Origin: Alphaproteobacteria bacterium
GTDB lineage: Bacteria > Pseudomonadota > Alphaproteobacteria > UBA3830
Direction: 5' to 3'
DNA length: 64,000 bases
NCBI GenBank assembly: GCA_017649895.1
Contig: JAGCFW010000008.1
Location: 1 to 64,000, forward strand
Shown: positions 17,796 through 27,386 of the stretch, in pieces
How positions within the stretch are numbered: the stretch's first letter is position 1
How the letters are laid out: every line of letters begins with the position of its first letter
Made by a program: the position numbers and the translations under genes
The notes under the pieces: generated by a model
Told to the model about the DNA's origin: nothing
The model's database searches: none
What the model saw: the letters and a program-made list of their open reading frames with translations, nothing else

Positions 17796-19156
17796 TACCC
17801 TATTTTCCATTTCACAAAATCTACAAATTTTTCAAACGCATATTTTATCAAATAACCTATTACCGAGTCTCTTTTTGCTCCATTATACACAAAAACACTT
17901 GCGCCGTTTTTCAATAAGAATTTTGATACAGCAAAGCGTTTTCCTCTCAGTGCTCGAAGTAAAACAGTATCACCATGCTTACCTCTTGCATTAACATCTG
18001 CTCCGTATTCTATCAACAGTTTCATTAGTTTTATACAATCTTCTTCACTTCGATGTTCTTTATCTACGTAAAACATAGCAGTATCATACATTCCTCTTGA
18101 GTTAGCATTCGCTCCTTTTTCTAACAAAAGCTTTACAAGATCAAAGTCTCCTCTACCACATGCGGACACTAATGCGCCACATTCACGAACTGTTTCATTT
18201 TTTTCTGCTTCATTTAATATTATCCTTCTGATCATATATTCTATAGTACCCATGTGTAACATCGGATTCTGTGGATAAACCGCACTATTTACTTCTGCTC
18301 CCTTTTCGATCAGAAATTTTGCGATATCCATATGTCCTTTTGCACTCGCCATTACTAACGGTGTGTCTTCGTATTTTTTCGCATTAACATTTGCTCCTTT
18401 TTCGATTAGGAGTTTCACGATATCCATGTATCCTCTCGCGCTCGCGAGCATTAATGGAGTCCCATCCCAATAAGAAGAGTATTCTAAGTCAGCATCTTGC
18501 TCAATCAAAAGTTTTGCTATTTCAATATGCTTTGATTTTAGTGCAATATATAAAGCTTTTCCTTGAATTTTTTTTATCTCTTTTATTTCGTTGCTATTAT
18601 TACGGGATATCTGTTTAATGAGGGCCAATCGTTTAATTAGAATCTTCGCCATTTCAATACGATCTAACTTTAAAGCAATGAATAAAGCCTCTCCTATAAC
18701 TTCTTTACACCATGATTCGGAAGGCTTAAAGTTGTATAGTACATTAAAAACTTCCATATTGTTTTCACGAACCGAATGAATTAACGCGGTGTTGCCTTTA
18801 TTATCTTTTATCCTTGAATCTCCGTTCATTTTCATGAGCATGCTGGCCATACCCGGATAATTTTTAATGGCAGCAATCATCAATGAAGTAATTCCGTTCT
18901 CGTCTTTTATGCGAGGGTTGGCACCGTCACGTATTAACATAAACGCTATTTTTATGCGATTTTTTTCCACAGCCAATCGTAAGGCAGTGTTTTTCGCACC
19001 GACTGACTGCTTTTTTTTCTTGAGAAAATCTTGTAATTCTGTTTGCTTGTTTTCTTCTATTAATTTAACCAATTCTGCATCCAATGCAGGTTGATCTTTT
19101 GCAGAAACTTCAAACAACGTAAAAATTACCGCGGTCACCAACAAAAAATATTTCAT
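17753..19156 (-). CDS. Exported ankyrin-repeat protein
   Basis: A 467-aa protein with signal peptide (MKYFLLVTAVIFTLFEVSA) after a GAGAGGA site, then about ten ankyrin repeats through residue about 420 (for example GTPLMLASARGYMDIVKLLIEKGANVNAK). The C-terminal 40 residues are non-ankyrin (YAFEKFVDFVKWKIGYY) and are coded on the strand opposite the last 43 bp of the GNAT gene. Promoter TTGTAA-N17-TATATA at 19184-19212. Likely a secreted protein that binds host proteins through the ankyrin surface. Confidence 0.8.
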   Translation of the reverse strand: MKYFLLVTAVIFTLFEVSAKDQPALDAELVKLIEENKQTELQDFLKKKKQSVGAKNTALRLAVEKNRIKIAFMLIRDGANPRIKDENGITSLMIAAIKNYPGMASMLMKMNGDSRIKDNKGNTALIHSVRENNMEVFNVLYNFKPSESWCKEVIGEALFIALKLDRIEMAKILIKRLALIKQISRNNSNEIKEIKKIQGKALYIALKSKHIEIAKLLIEQDADLEYSSYWDGTPLMLASARGYMDIVKLLIEKGANVNAKKYEDTPLVMASAKGHMDIAKFLIEKGAEVNSAVYPQNPMLHMGTIEYMIRRIILNEAEKNETVRECGALVSACGRGDFDLVKLLLEKGANANSRGMYDTAMFYVDKEHRSEEDCIKLMKLLIEYGADVNARGKHGDTVLLRALRGKRFAVSKFLLKNGASVFVYNGAKRDSVIGYLIKYAFEKFVDFVKWKIGYYSETLKTKNSLSF

Positions 19157-19183
19157 CGAATCCTCTCAATATCTTCCAATATT

Positions 19184-19212
19184 TATATAAGGGCTCATTG
19201 CCAATTTTACAA
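19184..19212 (-). promoter_or_regulatory. Promoter of the 17753-19156 ankyrin gene
   Basis: On the minus strand TTGTAA (19207-19212), 17 bases, TATATA (19184-19189), with the CCCTTATATA box also seen before the 9076-12264 gene. Confidence 0.6.
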
Positions 19213-19292
19213 CAAAAGAAGCAAGATATTTTCAAACTAAATTTTGCGAAAAATCAAAGCAAACAACCGAGATTGCTTTTCGGATTAAAAAG

Positions 19293-20090
19293 TTACTTAG
19301 CCCCGTGTTCCAGCAAATATACTATTATTCTTTCGTTGTCTTCTTGTTTTGCGATTTTCAGCGGAGTTTGTTTGTTTTTATCTTCCTTATTTATGTCGGC
19401 GCCGTGCTCCACCAGATACGCCACGACTTTTTCTTTTTCCTTCTCTCTTAAAGAACTCCAGTGTGTTGAAAAATGCAACGGAGTCTGTCCGCAGTTATTC
19501 TCTTGATTCACAGCTGCTCCGTGTTCCACCAGATAAGTGATCATCTCTTCGTTGTCCTCCAGAGCGGCTAGGTGCAGCAATGTATGCCCGTGCCTGTCCT
19601 GTTGATTTACATCGGCCCCCTTTTCCAGCAGATATTTCACTATATTTTGCTTGCCGCACATGAAAGCAATCTTCGCCGGAGAATCTCCTTCCTTATTTTT
19701 TTGATTTAAATTTGCTCCCTGTTCTATCAAGGATTTTATTTCCGATGAAATATCACCGTATTCATTTTTTTGAACTCCGTTTGCCTTTTGTTTTTTTGAG
19801 CCTTTTGCTGAATTTCCGCCATTGTTGGCCTTCACTATCGCGCGATGCAAAAGAGCATTTCCGTTTTTATCCTGTGTATTAATACTACTTTTTATATGGA
19901 ATTCATTAGCAAGATCAACCAAATTTACGATAGAAGAACGCCTCTTATTTTGATTAATTCTTCCGAAAATATCGACCTGGCGAATTTCTCTTTTTCCATT
20001 AACGTTTAAGTTGTAAGTCGTATCAACCAACATTCCCGAAACATTTGTTGACGCACACACCAAACCTGCAAACAAATAGTATTTGTTCAT
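19293..20090 (-). CDS. Exported ankyrin-repeat protein
   Basis: A 265-aa protein starting at ATG 20090, which has GGGAG eight bases upstream; an earlier in-frame start lacks a site. Signal peptide MNKYYLFAGLVCASTNVSG, a variable N-terminal region, then about five ankyrin repeats from residue about 75 to the end (for example HGHTLLHLAALEDNEEMITYLVEHGAAVNQ). There is no C-terminal extra domain: the protein ends in the last repeat (YLLEHGAK). A TTGAGG-N18-TAAAAT promoter lies at 20126-20155. Likely secreted. Confidence 0.78.
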   Translation of the reverse strand: MNKYYLFAGLVCASTNVSGMLVDTTYNLNVNGKREIRQVDIFGRINQNKRRSSIVNLVDLANEFHIKSSINTQDKNGNALLHRAIVKANNGGNSAKGSKKQKANGVQKNEYGDISSEIKSLIEQGANLNQKNKEGDSPAKIAFMCGKQNIVKYLLEKGADVNQQDRHGHTLLHLAALEDNEEMITYLVEHGAAVNQENNCGQTPLHFSTHWSSLREKEKEKVVAYLVEHGADINKEDKNKQTPLKIAKQEDNERIIVYLLEHGAK

Positions 20091-20218
20091 ATTTTTTTCT
20101 CCCAACATTACCTACATAAATACGTATTTTAGCTTTTATGTCGGAAAAACCTCAATATGAAAAGATGTAAATTGTTTCAAATTTTATTAAAATACCCAAA
20201 CAGAGGGTAAAAAAACCT

Positions 20219-20677
20219 TCACCCCAGTATATCCAGCGCCTCGTAGCCCATGTTTGTATGACGAACCAGCAGTTTTACTTTTTTATTTGGTTCAAGCTCT
20301 TTCAAATTCAATTTTTTCAGAAGGCCAGCGTGAATGAATACATCCTCTCCAGAACGAAGCTGAGCAAATCCGAATCCCTTCGACGGATTAAACCATTTTA
20401 CTATGGCAGTAACTTTGCTGGTGTCTTTACTTAAAGGATATTTGCTGTGAGAAAGCACTTTTTTTATCTCCATAATTTGGTATCCCTTATCCGATTTCTG
20501 CACTGAACAAACTATCTCATCATTTTTCGTTAAATCTTTTATATTTGACCCATCCACAATGGAGAAATGAAGGAAAACATCTTCCGGAATACCTTGTATT
20601 TCAACGAAACCATAACCTTTGTATTGATTAAACCACTTCACTGTTCCAGTCATTTCTGTTGTACGCTCGTTGCTCAT
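20219..20677 (-). CDS. Protein with two cold-shock domains
   Basis: A 152-aa protein with two tandem cold-shock domains, the form common in alphaproteobacteria, binding single-stranded nucleic acid. Domain 1 (about 8-72) has GTVKWFNQYKGYGFVEI and DVFLHFS; domain 2 (about 88-152) has AIVKWFNPSKGFGFAQL and DVFIHAG. These are the RNP1 and RNP2 aromatic motifs. Upstream on the minus strand is a long AT-rich leader. It stands alone between the ankyrin gene at 19293 and the divergent tRNA-Cys. Confidence 0.93.
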   Translation of the reverse strand: MSNERTTEMTGTVKWFNQYKGYGFVEIQGIPEDVFLHFSIVDGSNIKDLTKNDEIVCSVQKSDKGYQIMEIKKVLSHSKYPLSKDTSKVTAIVKWFNPSKGFGFAQLRSGEDVFIHAGLLKKLNLKELEPNKKVKLLVRHTNMGYEALDILG

Positions 20678-20824
20678 CTTTATATATCCACACTAACATC
20701 TAACTAACTATCTATTGGTTTCATCGTATCGCGAAAACTTTTACATAAAGTTAATTTCCCGCATTTTTTTTTGAAATATTGTTAATAAACTGTTAAAATT
20801 CATCCCCGAATGATCTTAAACCTA

Positions 20825-20851
20825 TTGACCTTTGCTTGGAATATATATAAA
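20825..20851 (+). promoter_or_regulatory. tRNA-Cys promoter
   Basis: TTGACC (20825-20830), 15 bases, TATAAA (20846-20851), 14 bp before the tRNA, matching the layout at tRNA-Asp. Confidence 0.55.
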
Positions 20852-20865
20852 TTGTACTTCGGTTA

Positions 20866-20939
20866 GGTCGAGTGGCAGAGTGGTTATGCAGAGGACTGCA
20901 AATCCTTGTAGATCGGTCCGATTCCGGTCTCGACCTCCA
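20866..20939 (+). tRNA. tRNA-Cys (GCA)
   Basis: A 74-nt cloverleaf with acceptor GGTCGAG/CTCGACC, anticodon loop with GCA (GGACTGCAAATCC), discriminator T and an encoded CCA. It lies 53 bp ahead of lptF and may be cotranscribed with it. Confidence 0.97.
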
Positions 20940-20992
20940 TCTTAGATTCTAACTTGTTGGAATATCAGGACTTTGTGATATCCGGAAGGGGA

Positions 20993-22042
20993 ATGAATAG
21001 TTTTGCTAGGTTGATATTTTTCAGAATTTTCAGAACTACGGTATATTCTACGGTAGCTTTGGCTTTTTGTACTTGGATAGTTCAGTCTTCCAAGTATTTG
21101 GAGCTGCTCAATAACAATTTGAGCCTATCGAGATTTTTCCGCCTGACTTCTTTTTTGTCTGTTGATATTGTTGCATTTTTATTGCCTATCACGTTGGCGA
21201 TATCCGCCGGATTTGTCTATCATCGGCTGGCGGAATCCAATCAAATCGTTGTACTTCAGTCATCGGGTATTGCTCCGCAAAAACTGCTTACTCCTTTGTT
21301 GGAATTGGCTTTGATTATTTGCGGATATCTGTATGTGAGCAACGCATATATTTCTCCGACATCTTGGCGCGAGTTCAGACAAATGGAATTTAACATCAAA
21401 AATAACATCGAGCCACCTGAAAATGCTGGACGAATATTTTCCGGCAGAAATTTTTCTGTTTACGCGCAGAAATACTATGGCGAATGTATTTTCGGCAATA
21501 TTTTCATAATTGATACGAGAGAAAAAGAAAAAACATGTACATTGTTTGCGACTAAGGGAGCGATTACGAATAATGTCCTAACTCTCACAAACGGAGAAAG
21601 GCTAGAGGTAGATTTTGGTAGCCACAAAAATTCCGCGACACGGTTTTCATCATATGTATACGATTTGAAGGAAATTCTTGATATACACGAAGTACAAAAA
21701 CGCCCGAACGAGAAGTTTCTTTCGGAATTGATGAGGGAAATTCCCAATGATCCTTCCAAAACCAAGGAACAAAAGGCGTTGTTTCACCAAAAAATTTTAT
21801 CTCCGTTGTTGACGCTGATTTTTTCTTTGATAGCCTTCTTTTTGGTGGGATTGGCGCCATATGTTCGGAAGATTACTTATTCGAGAATCGCATTTCTGAT
21901 AACATATATGATAATTGTGCAGGGAAGTTTTTTGGCTTTCGCGAATATCGCGGCAAAAAACGAAATTTTTAATTACGTGAATTACGTTTTTGTTTTCGTC
22001 ATGCTGTTTGTTTCAATTTTTGCAGTGAGAGAGAAAGCATGA
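20993..22042 (+). CDS. lptF: LPS export permease LptF
   Basis: A 349-aa inner-membrane protein of the YjgP/YjgQ family. It is half of the LptB2FG ABC exporter that pulls lipopolysaccharide out of the inner membrane. Six membrane segments are seen as three N-terminal (VYSTVALAFCTWIV, VDIVAFLLPITLAISAG, LALIICGYLYVSNAYI) and three C-terminal (LLTLIFSLIAFFLVGLAP, IAFLITYMIIVQGSFLAFA, YVFVFVMLFVSIFAV), with a periplasmic domain between. I start at ATG 20993, preceded by GGAAGGGG, rather than the upstream TTG. It overlaps lptG by 4 nt. Confidence 0.9.
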   Translation: MNSFARLIFFRIFRTTVYSTVALAFCTWIVQSSKYLELLNNNLSLSRFFRLTSFLSVDIVAFLLPITLAISAGFVYHRLAESNQIVVLQSSGIAPQKLLTPLLELALIICGYLYVSNAYISPTSWREFRQMEFNIKNNIEPPENAGRIFSGRNFSVYAQKYYGECIFGNIFIIDTREKEKTCTLFATKGAITNNVLTLTNGERLEVDFGSHKNSATRFSSYVYDLKEILDIHEVQKRPNEKFLSELMREIPNDPSKTKEQKALFHQKILSPLLTLIFSLIAFFLVGLAPYVRKITYSRIAFLITYMIIVQGSFLAFANIAAKNEIFNYVNYVFVFVMLFVSIFAVREKA

Positions 22043-23085
22043 GCAGAATTTTATTTGGTTATATCTTCAAAAAGCAGCTAAAAACCATATTTTTCGTTTC
22101 AGTTTCCGTGTTTTTCTTAATTCTGCTCTTCGATTTTGCGGAAATCAGCAGAAAATTCTCCATAACAAATTTCTCAGAAATTTTGTCTGCACTAAAGCTA
22201 TCATTCCTGCGAACTCCGATAACTTTTTGTGAGATTATCAACTATGTTTATTTCATAACCGCAACCTTTAGTTTGTGGGATTTGTGTAGATCTCAGCAAA
22301 TTACCATTCTCAAATCGATCGGAAGATCACCGAGGCAGATTTTAATTCCCTTCATAAGTTTTTCCATATTTATCGGGATGTTTTGGCTGTTCGTTTTTCA
22401 TCCGATCGGCATAAAGTCGGAAAATCTGTATAAGAGAGCCGTTGAAGCCAACTCTTCGTCGTCCATAGAAAAGAATCATGATATTTGGATAGACTTCGGC
22501 AAAGATAAGTACGTGGTTTTCATAAAAACCATAGATAAAAACCAACTTTCGGACTTTCATTTGTTTGACTTGAAGAAAAACGAACGCCTAATTGCAAAAT
22601 CCGGGGAAATCAACTCAAATGTGGTCACGCTTAAAAATGTATCTGTGTTAAAAGATAATCGTTTCCGAAATTTGGAATCCATAAAGATTTTCGACAACAT
22701 TTCGTCTGAGCTGATCGAATTGCTGTCGTTGGCGCCCCATCGTCATGACATATATTCGCTGTATAAAGTCTACAAAATCCAAAAACGGGACAAAGTTAAT
22801 TTGAGACTCTACGAACTGACATTGCAGAAGCTTCTGGCGAATTGTGCTTCCTTTATATTGTTTGCGCTGATTGCCGCAATAATTTGCTTTCCGATAAATC
22901 GTTATAAAAGTAAAACAAATATAGCGATGAAAGTCATTTTTTCGGTGTTGTTTTTAAGATTTTCGAACAGCCTGCTGGAATCCCTGGCCTATGCGGGGGT
23001 GATTTCTGTGGTTTTGTCATCGTGGGCCGTTGTGCTAATATTAACATTCTTATCGATTGCGGTTTTAGTTTGGAAGGAAGTATAA
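22039..23085 (+). CDS. lptG: LPS export permease LptG
   Basis: A 348-aa partner of LptF in the LptB2FG complex, with the same three-plus-three membrane layout around a periplasmic domain. Seen: QITILKSIGRSPRQIL, the coupling-helix-like region that contacts LptB, and C-terminal segments FILFALIAAIICFPI and VISVVLSSWAVVLIL. Starts on the ATGA overlapping the lptF stop, so translationally coupled; lptD follows after 6 bp. Confidence 0.9.
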   Translation: MSRILFGYIFKKQLKTIFFVSVSVFFLILLFDFAEISRKFSITNFSEILSALKLSFLRTPITFCEIINYVYFITATFSLWDLCRSQQITILKSIGRSPRQILIPFISFSIFIGMFWLFVFHPIGIKSENLYKRAVEANSSSSIEKNHDIWIDFGKDKYVVFIKTIDKNQLSDFHLFDLKKNERLIAKSGEINSNVVTLKNVSVLKDNRFRNLESIKIFDNISSELIELLSLAPHRHDIYSLYKVYKIQKRDKVNLRLYELTLQKLLANCASFILFALIAAIICFPINRYKSKTNIAMKVIFSVLFLRFSNSLLESLAYAGVISVVLSSWAVVLILTFLSIAVLVWKEV

Positions 23086-23091
23086 GGAAGT

Positions 23092-25233
23092 ATGAAGAAA
23101 ATTTTATGCAGAGGCCTTATCCTGAGTAGCATTTTTTTCGGAGGAGTTGTTTCCGCTGCAGATATCTCTTTCTTAAATTCTGACGAGACTGAATACAAAA
23201 ATGACGTTGTTGTCTGTCGCGGAAACGTAATCGTGGTTTATAATAAAAAGATTATTTCGGCTGACACGATGTCCTTCGATGAAAAAAATGACATCATAAA
23301 GGCAGAAGGTAACGTAATAATGAAAGATGAATTCGGCAACGCATATTTCGCGAATTCGTTTCAGGCTAAACAAAATTTCAAATCAGGTCGAGCGACAAAC
23401 CTGAAGATTATTACTCAGGACAAAACACGACTGGCTTCCGATAACTGTTTCATTGTCGACGGTGAATATTTACTGAAAAATGTGATATTTACCCCATGCT
23501 ATGAATGTACAGAGTCCGGCTCTTTAACCTGGCAGCTAAAAGCAAAAACTGTAACGTTTAACCCGGAAAATTATACGGAATATCAAAACACGGTGCTGGA
23601 AGCGTATAACGTTCCGATGCTTTATGTTCCATATCTCACTCATGTAAGCTCAAATATTAAACGAAAGAGCGGATTTTTAACACCGAAATTTTCGTTTTCA
23701 TCGCAGCAGGGTTTCAGCTTATCGCTTCCTTATTTGTTTTCGATTTCAGATTCGCAGGAGTTGATTTTCAAACCGATAATTACCTCCAAAATAGGTCATG
23801 TTCCGTGGATTTACTACAGTTGGAGATTTCCACACGGAGAATTTAGCATAGACGCAAGCTTGACGGGTATAAAATCCGTCAACAAACAAGATCCTGACGA
23901 AAAAATCCAAAAAATTAAACACTCCGGATACCGAGGTCATATTTTTGCAAAGTTTCGTTATGAACTCGATAACAACTGGCGAACGGGATTTGATATTAAT
24001 TTGGCGTCCGACAGATATTATCTTAAGAGATTTTCGTTTTTCGATAAGGTCGACAGAACTTTGGAATCCAGAGTGTTTTTGGAAGGATTTCATGGCAGAA
24101 ATTATACGATGGTGAAATCTTCCATGTACCAAAGTGAAGACTTGGATGCGGCACCAAATTTGCTTCCTATGTTAGAGCACCGTCATTATTTCCAGGTTTT
24201 GGGTGGAACCTTGAATTTCGACACTGCGTTCATAAATATGGACTTCAAAAACGGAAGACTTTCGCAAAAATACATCTGCAATCCGTCTTGGTATAAAGAA
24301 ATTTTAATGCCGGGCGGACACATACTTGAGGTTAATGCCGTTTTGTCGGTGCAAGGATTGAAGGTGAAAGAAGAGACCAGATCCGACTACAACTCGCATT
24401 TTCAGGCAAGACCTCAGTTAAATCTGACGTGGAAATGGCCACTGTTGGTCGAAACTCCGTTTCACAATTTGATTTTCACTCCGGTATTGGGAACTTCTCT
24501 TTCCGAAAACAAAAAATACTACGATGCCTTTGAAACTCCGTTTGATGAAATCAATGAATCGAACGTATTTTCCAACAACAGATCGATTTCTTCATACAAC
24601 ATAGATTCTGGTAAACGCTACTTTTACGGATTTCATGCCAACGGGTATCACGGAACTAAAAACATTTATCATCTCGCATTGGGGCAGTCTTTCGAACTAA
24701 CCGAACCTCAAAAACGGGTAGAATCATCGGGTCTGAAATATAAAAAATCGAATATAGTCGGTGTTCTGGATATTTTCTTTAGTCAGAACTTAACTTTTTC
24801 CTCAAGCGGTAGTTACTCTCAGCAAAATAAGCGTTTTGATCGAATAGAAGCCGGATTGAATTACAGCGATGAAAAATTCTCTGCGGGAGTGATGGGATTC
24901 AAGGGGAAACAGAGCTCTTATAATCCGTTCAAAATTCAGCAAGACTTCGTAGATAAAAAAAATTCCGAAAAAAAGTACAAAGGAATAGCTCTCAACGCTA
25001 GCTATAAAATCAACCCACGAACCCAACTTAATTGTGGAATCGTCCTGGGAAACAGATTCGAAGATAAATCCAATAGTGGAAAATTGAAACTATTGAAACA
25101 CGAAGTCGGCGTCAATTTTGAGAACGAATGCACAAAAGTTTTCTTACAATATGAACGCGAAAACAAACGTGGAGCAGACCTGCATCCTGAAACAACATTC
25201 AAATTCGTCGTCCAACTGAAAAAATTAGGTTAA
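23092..25233 (+). CDS. lptD: LPS assembly outer-membrane protein LptD
   Basis: A 713-aa outer-membrane barrel that inserts LPS into the outer leaflet with LptE. Signal peptide MKKILCRGLILSSIFFGGVVSA, an OstA/LptA-like jellyroll (about 28-130: NDVVVCRGNVIVVYNKKIISADTM, KAEGNVIMKDEFGNAYFA), a cysteine pair (CYEC), the conserved VPMLYVPYLTH, and a long strand-rich barrel to the end. It completes the lptF-lptG-lptD operon and implies that the bacterium makes LPS. No surA follows; an AT-rich gap does. Confidence 0.92.
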   Translation: MKKILCRGLILSSIFFGGVVSAADISFLNSDETEYKNDVVVCRGNVIVVYNKKIISADTMSFDEKNDIIKAEGNVIMKDEFGNAYFANSFQAKQNFKSGRATNLKIITQDKTRLASDNCFIVDGEYLLKNVIFTPCYECTESGSLTWQLKAKTVTFNPENYTEYQNTVLEAYNVPMLYVPYLTHVSSNIKRKSGFLTPKFSFSSQQGFSLSLPYLFSISDSQELIFKPIITSKIGHVPWIYYSWRFPHGEFSIDASLTGIKSVNKQDPDEKIQKIKHSGYRGHIFAKFRYELDNNWRTGFDINLASDRYYLKRFSFFDKVDRTLESRVFLEGFHGRNYTMVKSSMYQSEDLDAAPNLLPMLEHRHYFQVLGGTLNFDTAFINMDFKNGRLSQKYICNPSWYKEILMPGGHILEVNAVLSVQGLKVKEETRSDYNSHFQARPQLNLTWKWPLLVETPFHNLIFTPVLGTSLSENKKYYDAFETPFDEINESNVFSNNRSISSYNIDSGKRYFYGFHANGYHGTKNIYHLALGQSFELTEPQKRVESSGLKYKKSNIVGVLDIFFSQNLTFSSSGSYSQQNKRFDRIEAGLNYSDEKFSAGVMGFKGKQSSYNPFKIQQDFVDKKNSEKKYKGIALNASYKINPRTQLNCGIVLGNRFEDKSNSGKLKLLKHEVGVNFENECTKVFLQYERENKRGADLHPETTFKFVVQLKKLG

Positions 25234-26468
25234 TCTCGCCATACGAGGAATTCACAAAAGTTTCGTTTTCAGAAAATGCGTCGTCCTGTTTTTTCGATTT
25301 TATAGATAATCATCCGCAGACGTGACCATATTCATATTTTTCAATTAATGATTAATTTAACCTCATCCATTTCATGAATACATCAGAAAAAAGTTGCCCC
25401 ACCCGAATAATGGAATTGAGCAATTGAAAAGAGAAGGGCAAGGCTTTGAACTTCACCATCGAGAATATTATGCGAAAATTAATATAGGTTTTGTTCGGTA
25501 TGCTCAAAAATTCTTCCAATTTCGATCTGAAATTGTTTTTTCGATTAACCCTGGAAAGACGGAACCTGCGCGCTTAAATTCTGATTTTTCCTGAAAAAAT
25601 CTCCACATATTATAGTAAAAGTATAATGATTTCGGCACTTTTATATTTTTTATTCAATAGGTAACAGTTCAAATTTGGGATATCGGATAAGAACCGAAAA
25701 TAAAAATCCCGCCGACAGAAATCTTTCACAAAAATAGAGAATTTGGGATATTTTTGAAACCGAAGAGCCCTAATACTATCGATATTGCCAAACATTAAAA
25801 ACTATAAAAAAAGTATAACGATTTCGATGTTTTTATATTTTATACCCAACAAATGAATTAACTATTATCGAAAAACACTAATTGATAATTTGCTTAACAG
25901 ATTGAATTTTCTTGGAATTTTTTTGTTTTTGATCTTCAGAACTCCGAATTTCTTAGGTTCGGATTTTTATTTATCGACGCTGCTCGACTTTTTTCGCCAT
26001 TGTCTGTTTCAAACCGTAGTTAACATACGATTTTTTTCGCAAACCCCTGAAATTTCTGGGCAAAACGACCTTAGTCATGTTCAGTTTTACCTTTCCGTTT
26101 CTGCAGATTCGCGGCCTCCTTATTTTGTGCGTTTTGCATAATTTTGAGACTTTTTGATTTTCTAACTCTTTGTTTTTCAAAGAAATCATATTTTTCCCTT
26201 TTTCTTATTAAAAATCTTCCCTACAATAAAATTTTTTGAACGAAAAAAACTATAAAAAAATGATTTCCCAGTAAAATCATACTAAAAGATTCGAGGTTTT
26301 AAATATGCTAAAAATAAGATTTTTTTAAACATGTTTTACAATAAAATCAAAGAGTTGAGCATAAAAATATATTTAAATTTAAAAACAAATAAAAAATTTT
26401 TCTTTTATATATAGATTTCGGTTTTGTCATATGATATATATATGTCTGTAGTTTTTTAGAGGGGTATT
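25234..26468. other. Long AT-rich gap with short repeats
   Basis: About 1.2 kb with no gene I can support. Short open frames (such as 25394-25594, 66 codons) show no recognisable family. A segment of about 45 bp occurs twice with roughly three-quarters identity, 25609-25655 and 25801-25848 (shared core AGTATAA-C/T-GATTTCG), and a shorter third piece lies near 26250. The string ATTTGGGATAT also recurs at 25676 and 25742. It may be decayed genes, untranslated RNA or regulatory DNA. Confidence 0.5.
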
Positions 26469-27251
26469 ATGGCAAGACAAAGTTTAAGTCCTATGAAGGA
26501 TCTGGATTTTTATCAGGAACAGTCACCGGTTGAGATTAAGCATCGGGTTGGTCGGAAGAAGAAGGACGCTCCGATGACTCATCTGAAGTTCCTCCGTAAG
26601 AAGAACGGATATACTTTGGAAACTCTGTCGCAGGTGACAAATGTTTCGATTTCTTACTTGTCGCGATTGGAGTCAGGTTCCAGGAGATTGAACACGGATT
26701 TGATTCGCAGATTAGCTCACGCGTTCAGATGTTCTCCAGCGGAATTGTTGCAGGAAATTTCTCATGATGGCAACGTAATTACCGCCGTGGAATTCGGTCG
26801 CAAAAAGCGTCACGACATGATTTCAAGAGAAATGAACATGCCTGTGTATAAGGTTGTGGCAAATTCTGAAGACGGAAGCAAGCTGTCCATCAACCTTTGT
26901 TCGAGCACGGACTGGAAAGCGAAACCTGCGGAATTGTTTACCAAAGAAGACGTGTTTGCGATCAAGGCGGAAGGTTATTTTAAGCCGTATTTCAGCGAAA
27001 CTTCTACCTTATATCTTGAGCCGGCAACTAATTTGGCGCCGGAGTCAACGGTTGTCATTTTGGACCGCGGGCAAATCATGATCAAGAAAATCTGGAGCGT
27101 TACTCCGACGACTTTGCAGTTATGCGATATCGCAGATATTGAAGCGTTAAAAAGCGGAAAATCTCCTGCTCACGAGCTATTGTCCCTTAACCGTGACAAT
27201 CTCGACGCGACTTACAAAGTTGTGGGTTACTCGGATTTTGATTTAGCATAA
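26469..27251 (+). CDS. XRE-family regulator with S24-like C-terminus
   Basis: A 260-aa protein resembling a phage-type repressor. A basic N-terminal arm (HRVGRKKKDAP) precedes a Cro/CI helix-turn-helix (about 38-96: LKFLRKKNGYTLETLSQVTNVSISYLSRLESGSRRLNTDLIRRLAHAF). The C-terminus (about 155-255) resembles a LexA/CI S24 domain: FAIKAEGYFKPYF, TVVILDRGQIMIKKIW. I do not see a clear Ser-Lys catalytic pair, so self-cleavage is uncertain. It stands alone after the long gap and is closed by a strong terminator. The upstream AT-rich palindrome-like GTCATATGATATATATATG could be an operator. Confidence 0.85.
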   Translation: MARQSLSPMKDLDFYQEQSPVEIKHRVGRKKKDAPMTHLKFLRKKNGYTLETLSQVTNVSISYLSRLESGSRRLNTDLIRRLAHAFRCSPAELLQEISHDGNVITAVEFGRKKRHDMISREMNMPVYKVVANSEDGSKLSINLCSSTDWKAKPAELFTKEDVFAIKAEGYFKPYFSETSTLYLEPATNLAPESTVVILDRGQIMIKKIWSVTPTTLQLCDIADIEALKSGKSPAHELLSLNRDNLDATYKVVGYSDFDLA

Positions 27252-27282
27252 TGGCGTAGATTGTCGATTTATAAATACCTTT

Positions 27283-27308
27283 AAAGGGGGCTTCGGCCTC
27301 CTTTTTTT
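27283..27308 (+). terminator. Terminator of the XRE regulator gene
   Basis: Nine-pair stem AAAGGGGGC/GCCTCCTTT (one G-T) with TTCG loop, followed by a run of T. Ends just before the atpH promoter region. Confidence 0.9.
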
Positions 27309-27386
27309 GTGGAACGAAATCGTTCTGAATTGAAAATGTTACTTAATAATGATATCCTCATCAGCTGGATATGGGTGGAGACGCAA

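Noticed and set aside
18270-18278. TGTGGATAA, a perfect DnaA box
   Set aside because: A single site within the coding sequence of an ankyrin gene with no cluster or AT-rich unwinding region; likely chance.
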